NCBI GenBank assembly: GCA_016781135.1
Contig: JADDQY010000088.1
Coordinates: forward strand, 1-35,934
Origin: Actinomycetota bacterium
GTDB lineage: Bacteria > Actinomycetota > Acidimicrobiia > Acidimicrobiales > CADCSY01
Direction: 5' to 3'
DNA: 35,934 nt
The translations under genes were made by a program, and so were the position numbers. The notes under the pieces were generated by a model, which saw only the letters and a list, made by a program, of their open reading frames with translations, had not been told where the DNA came from and did no database searches. Below, piece by piece: positions 1-9,865 of the stretch (the first letter of the stretch is position 1; every line of letters starts with the position of its first letter).

Positions 1-1121
1 AAGGCGTGCACGCCGCCGGGGAGGCGTTGTTCGAGCTCGGCGATCCACGACCGCATGCTGACATCGTCCCGCAGGTCGTCGTCGGATTCGCAGTAGAGGT
101 CGAGGTACCGCCGAGCGTGGGAGTGCATCACGTCGAAGTGAGCCTGGCGGTTCTCGAGATAGGGAAGAGGGAACCCACCGTTCAGAATCCCGCGTCGCTC
201 GGCATCCGCCACCGGGTCCATGACGCGGACGTCGTATTGCTCATAGGAGTCCGCGAAGAGCGAAGAGAGACCGGCATGGGTGAAACTGAAAACGCCTTCG
301 AAGTCACCGCCGTTCATCAGCAGAATCTCGGTCACCAACTCGTTGGAGTAATGGGTACCCCACATGTGGGGCCAGAGCAGTCGCCGCACCGGGTGGTCGT
401 GGGGAAGGTTGTTCCGAGTCACGCTGCTGAACTGAGAGACGGCGGCGAGATGGACCCAGTTGAAGTGGCGGACGAGCGACAGGTCGTTGGTGGCGGCGCA
501 AAGAGCGATCTTCTGGGCCAGGAGTCAGTTGTCGTCGGTCGGCTTGCACACCCCCAACTCGCAGTCGATCGTGACCGGATGGAGCCGCTGGTCGCTCTCG
601 TCGAACTCGAACTGGACACGGTTACCGAGCATGCGCAGCCCGGCGTGGTGCTCGTACCCCTCCAGGTGGTGCAACCCACTCATAGCCGCCGCCGGCAGCC
701 CGCTGGAGATAGCAGCCGTACGGTCCCGCCACGGCAAGGTGGCCGAGATCGATGGGATCGGCGTACTCCTCGGGGAGCACAGGTGCCCGAAGGCACCTCT
801 GTTGACCCGGCTGTACGCCTGGCTCAGCGCGGCGAAGGGATCCGGATCGATCGGAGGAAGCCCGGGCTGGGTGGGCGGGAAACGGCGGTACAGCCAGGCC
901 TGAACCTTGCAGAACAGGAGACGGGCTCGCATCGACTCATCCGGTGGGACATGGCCGGTGACGGGGATGGTCTGGATAGGGATCGAGGGATACCGCTCCC
1001 CCAGAGAGATCGGGACGAGCGTACGCTCGGTTTGTGGCGGAGGCGGTATCGTCCGCGGTTTGTTGGCCCGGAACTTCACGATGGAGAACAAGTTCCAGAA
1101 CTTCTTACGTATGGTCCACAT
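1..1121 (-). pseudogene. Lipoxygenase-family protein, disrupted; 3' end beyond the left window edge
   Basis: Minus-strand reading from ATG 1121 gives MWTIRKKFW...; then, in a shifted frame, RAPVLPEEYADPIDLGHLAVAGPYGCYLQRAAGGGYEW; then, back in the first frame, LHHLEGYEHHAGLRMLGNRVQFEFDE...KPTDDN*LLAQKIALCAATNDLSLVRHFNWVHLAAVSQ...HDHPVRRLLWPHMWGTHYSNELVTE. Lipoxygenase-like WxLAK / H..HP..RLL.PH pattern. In-frame TGA at 525-527, open frame continues to position 1. Confidence 0.7.
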
Positions 1122-1326
1122 CTATCCACCTTCGCTTGGCTGCGCCTGGAAGCGAGGCCGGGAGTTCGCGGTAACCGAAAAGGGGGGGCAATGCCGTCGT
1201 AGCCTACTCATGGCACCTCGGTGACCAGATCGCTCGGCGGGCGGACCAACGGAAAGGACGATCGTGACGAAGCAGCCGGGCAATCGGGTGGCACGCGTGC
1301 AAGGAATTGTCCCCTCGAGCGCGCGG

Positions 1327-1983
1327 TCAGAGGCGTGAGCAGCTGACGAGCCAGGCGTTGTCGCTGCTGTAGCCGTCGAGCACGTGATAGCGCGCTTCGG
1401 TGAGGGACTCGACGAGCCATCCTCGAGCGAAGGAGGCGACGATGTCCGCGTGGGACAGACGCGGCGCTGGCAGCGCCTTTTTGTGGCTGAAGCACAGGAC
1501 GTGATAGCGACCACCCGGAACGAGCACGGCGTGGACACCGGCGATCACCAAGGAACGGTCCTGCTCGGAGAAGACGGGCAGCACGCCGCTGTCGACCACC
1601 GTGTCGAACGTCTCCCCCAGCAGACTCACGTCGAGCGCGTCGCCGACAGCGAAGCGGACCGGCAAATCTCGGTCCCGGGCCTTGGCCCGCGCCCTTTCGA
1701 TGGCGATGGACGAGGCGTCGACGCCCAGCACGTCGAAGCCCTCAGCGGCAAGGAACAGCGCGTTCTCACCGGTGCCGCAACCCAGGTCCAGGACGCGCCC
1801 GGTGATCATCCCCGACCGGGCAAGCTGGACCACGCCAGCCTGCGGTGCAGAGATCTCCCACGGGAGGACGCCTTTCTCGTAGCGCCCGAGGAAGCGCTCG
1901 GTGCCGGCGTAGGCGGCGTCGAAGACGCTCACGGGAACGGTCGTCCGTCCGACTTCCCTGATGTTCAGCTTCTGCGCGTACAT
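1327..1983 (-). CDS. Class I SAM-dependent methyltransferase
   Basis: MYAQKLNIREVG... with VLDLGCGTGENALFLA motif I; SD-like GAGGAG upstream of ATG 1983. Confidence 0.85.
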   Translation of the reverse strand: MYAQKLNIREVGRTTVPVSVFDAAYAGTERFLGRYEKGVLPWEISAPQAGVVQLARSGMITGRVLDLGCGTGENALFLAAEGFDVLGVDASSIAIERARAKARDRDLPVRFAVGDALDVSLLGETFDTVVDSGVLPVFSEQDRSLVIAGVHAVLVPGGRYHVLCFSHKKALPAPRLSHADIVASFARGWLVESLTEARYHVLDGYSSDNAWLVSCSRL

Positions 1984-2313
1984 CTTCCGACTCCTCGTCA
2001 CGATCCGGCACTGACCCGAGAATGCGCCACCGCCGGCACCGAGGTCCGCCAAGCCGATCGCGCTCCCTGTGTGACCGCCGACACAGTCCAGGCGAAGCTC
2101 CGCGTGACCCGACCGGGGACAGTTCAGTGACTCATCGAAGCTCGCCATCAGGAGACGCATTTCGTGGGGCACGCGTCCGATGCCACGCTCGGTTCCTGCA
2201 GATCGATGAGATCAACCGAGACGTGCGGATAGCGGATGCCCCTCCGCAACCGTGATCACCACCACCGTAGAACAACACCGGGAGCGGCCTTCACTCCCCT
2301 GTCAGAGCAACGG

Positions 2314-2682
2314 TCAGGCGGCCCGCACCTCGCACCAGACCACCTTGCCGCTGTGGCCCTGCACGTCGACGCCCCAATTCTCGGAGAGGTCCTGGACGAG
2401 GAGAAGCCCCCGATGGCGGGTGTGGGCGTCGACTCGGGGCGGCGCTGGCCTTGCCGTGCTGTTGTCGCGGGCCTCGATGCGAATGCGACCGTCCCGGTTG
2501 GCCACGGTGAGCTCGACCGGGCTTCGAGCGTGCCGGACGGCGTTGGTCACCAGCTCGGTCACCAGGAGCTGGGCGCGAAACAGAGCATCCTCACCGACGG
2601 CCTCTGGTCGCAACTCATCCTCGACGAAGCGCCGGGCCGCCTGCGCGCTCGCCAGGTGGGGCGCGAAGCAAACGGTCGGCAT
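2314..2682 (-). CDS. ATP-binding protein, anti-sigma factor/RsbW-like HATPase
   Basis: AQLLVTELVTNAVRHARSPVELTV N-box and HRGLLLVQDLSENWGV G-box typical of HATPase_c_2 proteins. Confidence 0.85.
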   Translation of the reverse strand: MPTVCFAPHLASAQAARRFVEDELRPEAVGEDALFRAQLLVTELVTNAVRHARSPVELTVANRDGRIRIEARDNSTARPAPPRVDAHTRHRGLLLVQDLSENWGVDVQGHSGKVVWCEVRAA

Positions 2683-3053
2683 GCTGCGTCCGTACCCGGC
2701 GAGGCCTCCTGGAAACGCTCAAGGGAAGGGACTGCTGGACGGCCGGGACAGCACCGCGCCTTCGGCAGCGTGGAGCACGGAAGGGACCCAAGAAAGAAAC
2801 GGGGCACGTCGAAGAACATCTGTTGGAAGCGGCGGCCTCGCCCCTCCGTCCCAGCAGATCCGACCGTCCCTGCCTCCTCTCTTCCACTGGATCCGCTGCA
2901 TCGCGAACCTTCGTGGAGCCACGGGGCGAGGGAGACGGCGTGTGCAGGTAGGTGTGCCGGGGCGCTTCCAGGCAACGGTGTGGGTAACAGAGGTGAAACG
3001 TGGCGAACGCGGTCACCGTGGACCGGTGCACAGGCGAGAAGAGGAGCCCAACG

Positions 3054-4724
3054 ATGAGACCAGCTCGCGCCGACGACGCCACCACGTTCGCCGACCTGGC
3101 GCTGTGCCCCGAGCTGCTAGGGGCGCTGTCGGCCCTCGGCTACGAGGAACCCACGCCGATCCAGCGCGAGGCGATCCCGCCCCTGCTCCAGGGACGCGAT
3201 CTGCTCGGGCAGGCGGCGACGGGCACAGGAAAGACGGCCGCGTTCGCTCTGCCTGTGCTCGAGCGCATCCCTCGCCACGATCGGCGTGGGGAGCCCACGG
3301 CCCTCGTGCTCGTACCCACGCGTGAGCTCGCCGTGCAGGTCTCCGAAGCGATTCATCGCTATGGGCGCGAGCTCGGCGGGCGCGTCCTCCCCCTCTACGG
3401 TGGGCAGCCCATCGGCCGACAGCTACGGGCGCTCGAGCGGGGGGTCGACGTCGTGGTCGCGACACCCGGGCGCGCCCTCGACCACATCGCCCGCCGGACC
3501 CTTCGTCTGCGGGGCCTCCAGATGGTCGTCCTCGACGAAGCGGACGAGATGCTGGACATGGGGTTCGCCGATGACATCGAGGCGATCCTCCAAGATGTTC
3601 CCGAGGACCGGCAGACGGTGCTCTTCTCGGCGACGATGCCGCCCCGGATCGACGGCATGGCGCGTCGCCACCTGCACGACCCGGTCCGGATCCAGCTCGG
3701 GAGGGCGACGTCGCCCCCGGGTGAGGCTTCCCTCGTGCGCCAGCGCGCGTACGTGGTCCCGCGGGCGCACAAGGCGGCGGCGCTGGGACGTGTCCTCGAC
3801 GTGGAGGCGCCGGTGGCTGCCCTCGTCTTCTGCCGGACGCGGGACGAGGTCGATCAGCTCACCGAGACGTTGAACGGGCGTGGCTACCGAGCCGAGGCGC
3901 TGCACGGTGGGATGGACCAAGAGCAGCGTGATCGCGTCATGGGGCGGCTCCGCGGCGGTACCGCCGAGCTCCTCGTGGCAACAGACGTCGCCGCCCGCGG
4001 TCTCGACATCGAGCAGCTCACCCACGTCGTCAACTATGACGTCCCCTGTGCGCCCGATTCATACCGCATCGGCCGGGTGGGTCGGGCCGGCCGCCAGGGC
4101 GTAGCCATCACGCTCGCCGAGCCGCGGGAGCACCGGATGCTCAAGACGATCGAGCGGGCGACCAAGCAGCGGATCGCCGTCGAGAAGCTGCCAACCGTCG
4201 CCGACCTGCGCGCCCGGCGGCTGGAGCTCACCCGCGCCGCGCTGCGTGAGAGCCTCCTGGGCGACGACCTGGATCCCTTTCGGGTCGTGGTGGAGCCGCT
4301 CGCCGATGAGTTCGACGTCATGGAAGTGGCGCTCGCCGCGGTCAAGCTGGCCCATGAGGGCAGCGGAGCCGCCACTGGCGACGACGAGATCCCCGAGGCT
4401 CCGGTGGGCCCGGACGGCGAGCGCCGCCGGAGTGCAGCCGCGGGACGGGACCGACGAGGTGGCAGGGGAGCCCCGGGTGGCACGACGCGGCTGTTCGTCG
4501 GGGTCGGGCGAGCCGCGGGAGTCCGGCCGCAGGACCTGGTCGGCGCCATCGCTGGTGAGTCTCAGCTCGCCCGCCGGGACATCGGAGCGATCGAGATCGC
4601 CGACCGGTTCTCACTGGTGGAGGTTCCCGAGTCGGCAGCAGAAAAGGTGATCGCCGCGCTGCGGGGAAGCGCCATCAAAGGAAGGAAGGCAACCGTCCGC
4701 CGGGAGCGCTACGAAGCGCGGTAG
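3054..4724 (+). CDS. DEAD/DEAH-box ATP-dependent RNA helicase with C-terminal DbpA-type RNA-binding domain
   Basis: ATGTGKTAAF, VLDEADEMLDMGF, FSATMP, HVVNYDVP, RIGRVGRAGRQG motifs; C-term TRLFVGVGRAAGVRPQDLVGAIAGE...; SD GAGGAG before ATG 3054. Confidence 0.95.
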   Translation: MRPARADDATTFADLALCPELLGALSALGYEEPTPIQREAIPPLLQGRDLLGQAATGTGKTAAFALPVLERIPRHDRRGEPTALVLVPTRELAVQVSEAIHRYGRELGGRVLPLYGGQPIGRQLRALERGVDVVVATPGRALDHIARRTLRLRGLQMVVLDEADEMLDMGFADDIEAILQDVPEDRQTVLFSATMPPRIDGMARRHLHDPVRIQLGRATSPPGEASLVRQRAYVVPRAHKAAALGRVLDVEAPVAALVFCRTRDEVDQLTETLNGRGYRAEALHGGMDQEQRDRVMGRLRGGTAELLVATDVAARGLDIEQLTHVVNYDVPCAPDSYRIGRVGRAGRQGVAITLAEPREHRMLKTIERATKQRIAVEKLPTVADLRARRLELTRAALRESLLGDDLDPFRVVVEPLADEFDVMEVALAAVKLAHEGSGAATGDDEIPEAPVGPDGERRRSAAAGRDRRGGRGAPGGTTRLFVGVGRAAGVRPQDLVGAIAGESQLARRDIGAIEIADRFSLVEVPESAAEKVIAALRGSAIKGRKATVRRERYEAR

Positions 4725-4820
4725 CCCGAGTTGCGGACGCAGCGTCGGCGACGTCGGGAACCCGTCTGCGCGGTGTGGCCGGTGGAGGCGCTGTTAGGTG
4801 GACTGAACCGAACGTCGCGG

Positions 4821-5429
4821 TCAGCCTGGAAGCCCGCAGGCAAGGTTCTCCCGTGTGGCACGAGCAGTGACGCCCTCTGGCCGTCTCGTCCCTTCGCCGT
4901 CGTTCTCGTCGTCTCCTCGAGGGCCAGGGGGCCAGATCTTCCAGGCGGCCAACACCACGACCACGGCCAGGACCCCTCCGGCGAACACGTCGGTCGGGTA
5001 GTGGCCCCGACTGCGGATCATTGACCAGTGAGCTGCCATGGTGGCGGGGGCGAGCACGATGAACAGCGCCGGAATCTCCTGGGACGCCGCCAGCGTGAAC
5101 GCCAGATCGGTGGCGGCGTGGCCGGACGGGAACGACGACGTGATCGGTCCCGTTCGATTCTCTCCGGCGCCGGGAGGCCGGGGTCGTCGGACCAGCGGCT
5201 TGATGACCAGGTTGGCCACGACCGCCGTGATGCAATAGCAGATGCTGCCCCGCACGGCTGCCCGCCGGCCCCTGTCCCCACCGCCCGCCGCCAACGCCCC
5301 CGCGAGACCGGCCCACACCGGAGGTTGCTGGACGACGTCGCCCATCCTGCCGAACCACGTGGAGCCCCTGCGTGCACCTTTGGGCAGGAGCGACACGAGT
5401 GCATCTTCCGCGAACTGCCAGCGGCGCAT
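4821..5429 (-). CDS. PAP2 superfamily phosphatase (membrane)
   Basis: KPLVRRPRP ... SFPSGHA ... RSRGHYPTDVFAG phosphatase motifs; SD-like GGAGAGGG before ATG 5429 (ORF extends to 5504). Confidence 0.85.
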   Translation of the reverse strand: MRRWQFAEDALVSLLPKGARRGSTWFGRMGDVVQQPPVWAGLAGALAAGGGDRGRRAAVRGSICYCITAVVANLVIKPLVRRPRPPGAGENRTGPITSSFPSGHAATDLAFTLAASQEIPALFIVLAPATMAAHWSMIRSRGHYPTDVFAGGVLAVVVVLAAWKIWPPGPRGDDENDGEGTRRPEGVTARATRENLACGLPG

Positions 5430-5563
5430 GGCGCCCTCTCCGATGGATACCTGCTGGACGTGCGAGCAGCATCTTGCCCGCGAGTCGTCGGCAATGATCG
5501 GCATGCAGCTCGGGTAGGGGTGGAACCAGCACAGACCGTCCTCGGGCGATTGCCGAAGACCGT

Positions 5564-5884
5564 TCAGCCCAGGCGCCGGGCCAGCCCTGCGGGCACCGCA
5601 AGGCGCCGGCGGCGGCCGCCGTCGACAACCTCGAGCACGCCTTCGTCGTCTCCGGCCGTCACCCCGACGATGGCGGAAGCCAAGAGCGTCTCGGTGGTCT
5701 CGGCCACCGAGTTGTTGGGTCCCAGGGCGAGGTCCATGATCACCACCCGGTCACCGCTGTGGGCGTATACGAGGTAGCCATCGTCGTGGTGGTGGATGCT
5801 GCGGTAGTCGGCATGGGCGGCGGCAGCCCGCACCCGGTCGGCGAGCTCCGGCGGCAGGTCCTCGAGAGGCACGTCCTCGGTCAC
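5564..5884 (-). CDS. Hypothetical protein (106 aa)
   Basis: Intact ORF with plausible coding composition and GTG start preceded by GAGGA; no family recognised. Confidence 0.5.
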   Translation of the reverse strand: MTEDVPLEDLPPELADRVRAAAAHADYRSIHHHDDGYLVYAHSGDRVVIMDLALGPNNSVAETTETLLASAIVGVTAGDDEGVLEVVDGGRRRRLAVPAGLARRLG

Positions 5885-6202
5885 GACGTCAATCCTCGCT
5901 CATCCGAGAGCCCGTGCCTGAATCCAACTGATCGAGCAGTGGGGCGGGGAGCGGGCAGATCGATTGCTGGTGGTGCAACGCGACGACGACCGTCGCTCGA
6001 GCTTCTCCCGCGCCGGCTCTGTCCCGTCGAGACGAACCCGCCCCGGGACGCGTTTGTGGCTTCCGCCAACGGCGCCGACGCGGCGAACTGAAGCAGCACG
6101 GTCGTCTCCACCCTGGAGGCGTTCGCGCCCAACGAAGGGCGGCCCTGGCCGCCGCCGGGATGAGGTTCCAAAGGCGCGCTGAGGGCCGCCTACGCTGCCG
6201 CA

Positions 6203-6937
6203 GTGGCTGACTTCGATCCGACCGCCTACGGCGCTTCTGGCATCGCCGACGAGTACGACGACCTCTACGCCGAGCACTGGGAGACCGACGTCACCGTCGA
6301 GTGCCTCGCCGAGCTGGCCAATGGCGGACCGGTCCTCGAGCTGGGCATCGGAACCGGGCGGCTCGCCCTTCCGTTGGTGGAGAGGGGCCTCGAGGTCCAC
6401 GGCGTCGATGCGTCGGACGAGATGGTGTCGAAGCTGCGGGAGAAGCCGGGCGGCGACCGAATTCCGGTGGTCGTTGCCGACTTCGCCAAGGCCGACGCTG
6501 GTCGGGACTTCGCCCTCGTGTTCCTGGCGGTGAACACCATCTTCGCCCTACCGGACCAGCAGGCACAGGTGGACTGCTTCCGCAACGCTGCTCGCCACCT
6601 CGCCCCGTCCGGCCGCTTCGTCGTCGAAGCGTGGGTGCCCGACGTCGGCGATTTCCGCCACAACCGGGTCGTGCGCCCGCGGATCACCCGGCCGGAGAGG
6701 ATCTCGATCGAAACCGCCGAGCTCGACCCGGTCGAGCAGATGATGCGCACCACCCAGGCGATCTTCTCGAACGGGTCGGTCCGGCTCTACCCGGCCAACC
6801 ATCGGTACGCGTGGCCGGCCGAGCTCGACCTCATGGCCCAGGTGGCAAATTTGCACAAGGAGGAGCGGTGGGCCGACTGGCGCCGCTCCCCGTTCACCGC
6901 CGACAGTAGAGCCCACGTCAGCGTGTACCGGCGGTAG
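6203..6937 (+). CDS. Class I SAM-dependent methyltransferase
   Basis: VLELGIGTGRLALPLVERGLEVHGVDASDEMV; GTG start with TACGCT box 6 nt upstream. Confidence 0.9.
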   Translation: MADFDPTAYGASGIADEYDDLYAEHWETDVTVECLAELANGGPVLELGIGTGRLALPLVERGLEVHGVDASDEMVSKLREKPGGDRIPVVVADFAKADAGRDFALVFLAVNTIFALPDQQAQVDCFRNAARHLAPSGRFVVEAWVPDVGDFRHNRVVRPRITRPERISIETAELDPVEQMMRTTQAIFSNGSVRLYPANHRYAWPAELDLMAQVANLHKEERWADWRRSPFTADSRAHVSVYRR

Positions 6938-7166
6938 CGGGCAGCCCCGGCCCGGGGGACCGCCCCCTCGGCACTCGCCGCAAGGGCTGATGAGCCTCCT
7001 GGGGCGGAGCGCTCCTCGCGGGAAGCGCAATCAGCCTGGAACGAGCCGGTGTCTCCTGGGGGGAAGGCAGCCGCGACCCCCCGGCCGCACGACTACCCAG
7101 CGGGAAACCAGGTCAGGTTTCCGCCCGGTGTGGCCGCACTGCCCAGCCCCATGCCGCGGCGGCAGA

Positions 7167-7541
7167 TCAAAGGGGCCGGCTGTCAGTGTCGTACACCTCG
7201 CCGGGCTCAACCGAGGCTGCACGACCGTAGGCGCGGGTCACGGAGGCAACGCGAACCTGGTAGCCCTCGTACCACCTGGTCGCTCCCAGCCGTTGGGCAT
7301 CAAGGTGCTCAGCAGCTTGCTTCCATGCTCTCGCATCGCTCTCGGTCGCCCAGTACGAAACGGTGATACCGAGCCTGCTACGAGGGTCGCGCGCCGACTC
7401 GATCCCGAGATAGCCACGCCGGTTGGTCGCCAGTTCTTCCATCCGCTCGGACATGGCGTGGTACTGGGCCTCGTCGTCGAGGGTGCGTCGGGAGGTGAAG
7501 ATCACCGCGGTGTAGGGCGGGTCGGGTGTGTTGGCGAACAT
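7167..7541 (-). CDS. Antibiotic biosynthesis monooxygenase (ABM)-domain protein
   Basis: MFANTPDPPYTAVIFTSRRTLDDEAQYHAMSERMEELATNRRGYLGIES...ITVSYWATESDARAWKQAAEHLDAQRLG, typical ABM/dimeric alpha-beta barrel pattern. Confidence 0.8.
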   Translation of the reverse strand: MFANTPDPPYTAVIFTSRRTLDDEAQYHAMSERMEELATNRRGYLGIESARDPRSRLGITVSYWATESDARAWKQAAEHLDAQRLGATRWYEGYQVRVASVTRAYGRAASVEPGEVYDTDSRPL

Positions 7542-7674
7542 GACACCAGTACAGCGGCCCCTTGGGCGTCTTCCGACAGCTCGGAGCGCGCTCGATGCCG
7601 AGCGGGGGGCGGGACCGCTGTACCGAGCTGGAGCGGACAAGGACGGGCCAGGAGCCGACGGCTGACCCGAGCCC

Positions 7675-7863
7675 GGTGGGCTGAGGCGGGAGGCGGATAT
7701 GTTTGTCCTCCTCGCTGAGTGCTCGAGCACGCCCAACATCGCTCGGCGACCGGTCGTCACCGAGCACAGGGTGCGCCCTCACGTGACCAACATCCTGACC
7801 AAGCTCGGAGTGTCCTCTCGGACAGCGGCAGTGGCCTCCGCCACAGACCCGAGCCTCGTATGA
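7675..7863 (+). pseudogene. LuxR-type C-terminal HTH remnant
   Basis: GGLRREADMFVLLAECSSTPNIARRPVVTEHRVRPHVTNILTKLGVSSRTAAVASATDPSLV*; matches LuxR HTH pattern; upstream in-frame TGA at 7663-7665; no receiver/sensor domain. Confidence 0.65.
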
Positions 7864-9839
7864 GCTCCACGTCATCCGTGTATCCCTCGGATCCATGGGG
7901 CCGGCGCCGGCAGGCCTTGGCCGACATCTGCGACACGTTCGTGCCCGGTTCCGAGACGCGTCCTTCCGCGAGCGCCCTCGGCGTACCCGAGGCCTTCCTC
8001 CAGGTGGCAGAGACGAACCTCCGGGTCGCCGAGAGGAGGCAGCTCGAGCTGCTCCTCTCGCTGTGGGACACCCGGCTCGTCACCCTGGTCGGCGGCGGCG
8101 GCTTTCGTCGCTTCCGGGACCTGCCTCGGGGGGATCGAGAGCGGGTCCTGCTCTCGTGGTGCGACAGCCGCCTCTCCCAGCGCCGGGCCGCCTTCCAGGC
8201 CCTGCGGAAGGCGGTCACGTCGCTCTCCTACATCCTCCCGGCGGCGAACGGACGCAACCCGGCGTGGGACTCGATCGGCTACCCGGGCCCACCCGGCCGG
8301 GTGGCCGACGCTTCTCGCAAAGAGATCCAGCCCAGCGCCGTCGACCGGGAGGTCAGCCTCGATTGCGACGTGTGCGTGGTGGGATCGGGCGCGGGGGGCG
8401 GCACGGCGGCGGCCGTGCTGGCCGACGCCGGCCTCGACGTGGTCGTCCTGGAGGCCGGCGACTACCTCGACGACGGGGACTTCGACGGTGCCGAGCTCGA
8501 CGGGTACTCACGCCTGTACCTGGGCAGCGCCGCCCTGGCCACCGCCGACCAGAGCGTGGGGCTGTTCGCCGGGGCGTGCCTGGGCGGTGGGACGGTGGTG
8601 AACTTCTCCACCTCCTTCCGCACCCCAGACGAGATCCGGACGGAGTGGGCCGGGCACGGTGTCGACGCCGCGGTTTCCGACGACTACACCCGCAGCCTCG
8701 ACGCGGTGTGGGATCGCCTCGGCGTCACCTCTGACCACAGCCGGCCGTCTCGGCGCGAGCAGGTGATGAAGCGGGGCCTGGAGGCACTCGGGTGGCACGT
8801 CGACTTCATGCCCCGCAACGTGCGGGGCTGCGACGAGGCGGTGTGCGGGTACAGCCCCTTTGGCTGTCTGGCCGGAGCCAAGCAGTCCACCACCAAGACG
8901 TGGCTGGCCGACGCGTGGCGGCAAGGGGCTCGCATCCTGGTGCGAACGCGCGCCGAGCGAGTGATCGTCCGAGGTGGCCGGGCCGAGGGCGTCGAAGCCC
9001 GGACCAGGGACGGCCACAAGGTGACGGTGCGGTCCCGAGCCGTGGTGGTGGCTACCGGGGCCATCCACACCCCCGCCCTCCTGCGGCGTTCGGGCCTCGA
9101 GAACCAGAACATCGGCCGCCACCTCCGGCTCCATCCCGTGACCGGCCTGGCCGGGGTCTTCCAAGAGGAGATCCGCCCGTGGGAGGGCGTGATGCAGGCG
9201 GTCTACTCCGACGAGCTGGCTGATCTCCACGGCGGGTTCGGCATGAAGTTGGAGTCGGCGCCCTTCCACCCGAGCGTGCTCGCCATGTACGCGCCCTGGA
9301 GGGGAGCGCGCCAGCACGAGGACCTCATGGGACAGCTCGCCCACCTCGTCCCCATCGGCCTGCTGCTGCGGGACAGCAGCGAGGGGGAGGTGCGCGTCGG
9401 CCGCGACGGCGAGCCTGTGGTCCACTACCGGCTCAACGACTTCGACGTCGACCACGTCCGAACCGGCCTGGTCGGGGGCGCCCAGGTGCTCGAGGCCGCC
9501 GGCGCCACCCGCATCTTCTCGGCCCACAAGGACTGGGTCACCTACCAGCCGGGCCGGGGGCGAGGCCGCCAAGGGTTCCTGGAAGCGGCCGACCGGTGCG
9601 GGTGGCAGGCGGGACGGTGCGTCTTCACCTCCTTCCACATCATGGGGTCGGCCCGCATGGGCGGCTCCCCCAGCCACTCGGCCTGCAATCCGGAAGGCGA
9701 GACGTGGGAGGTCCAGGGCCTCTACATCTGTGACGGCTCCACCTTCCCGACGGCCTCGGGCGTCAATCCGATGATCACCATCGAGGCCATCGCCCACCTG
9801 AACGCCTCGCGACTGGCCCGGGTGCTCACCGGACCCTGA
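7860..9839 (+). CDS. GMC family FAD-dependent oxidoreductase (long-chain alcohol oxidase-like) with N-terminal helical extension
   Basis: CDVCVVGSGAGGGTAAAVLADAGLDVVVLEAG; CLGGGTVVNFSTSFRTP; C-term GSARMGGSP...CDGSTFPTASGVNPMITIEAIA. Confidence 0.92.
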   Translation: MSSTSSVYPSDPWGRRRQALADICDTFVPGSETRPSASALGVPEAFLQVAETNLRVAERRQLELLLSLWDTRLVTLVGGGGFRRFRDLPRGDRERVLLSWCDSRLSQRRAAFQALRKAVTSLSYILPAANGRNPAWDSIGYPGPPGRVADASRKEIQPSAVDREVSLDCDVCVVGSGAGGGTAAAVLADAGLDVVVLEAGDYLDDGDFDGAELDGYSRLYLGSAALATADQSVGLFAGACLGGGTVVNFSTSFRTPDEIRTEWAGHGVDAAVSDDYTRSLDAVWDRLGVTSDHSRPSRREQVMKRGLEALGWHVDFMPRNVRGCDEAVCGYSPFGCLAGAKQSTTKTWLADAWRQGARILVRTRAERVIVRGGRAEGVEARTRDGHKVTVRSRAVVVATGAIHTPALLRRSGLENQNIGRHLRLHPVTGLAGVFQEEIRPWEGVMQAVYSDELADLHGGFGMKLESAPFHPSVLAMYAPWRGARQHEDLMGQLAHLVPIGLLLRDSSEGEVRVGRDGEPVVHYRLNDFDVDHVRTGLVGGAQVLEAAGATRIFSAHKDWVTYQPGRGRGRQGFLEAADRCGWQAGRCVFTSFHIMGSARMGGSPSHSACNPEGETWEVQGLYICDGSTFPTASGVNPMITIEAIAHLNASRLARVLTGP

Positions 9840-9865
9840 CGCCGACCGCGAGCGACGGGCGAGCC

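Noticed and set aside
6945-6957. CCCCG-GCC-CGGGG hairpin after the methyltransferase gene as a terminator
   Set aside because: Short stem with a 3-nt loop and no T-tract; such hairpins are expected by chance at this GC content.
8508-9797. 429-aa minus-strand ORF over the GMC oxidoreductase
   Set aside because: Mirror frame of a well supported coding sequence.
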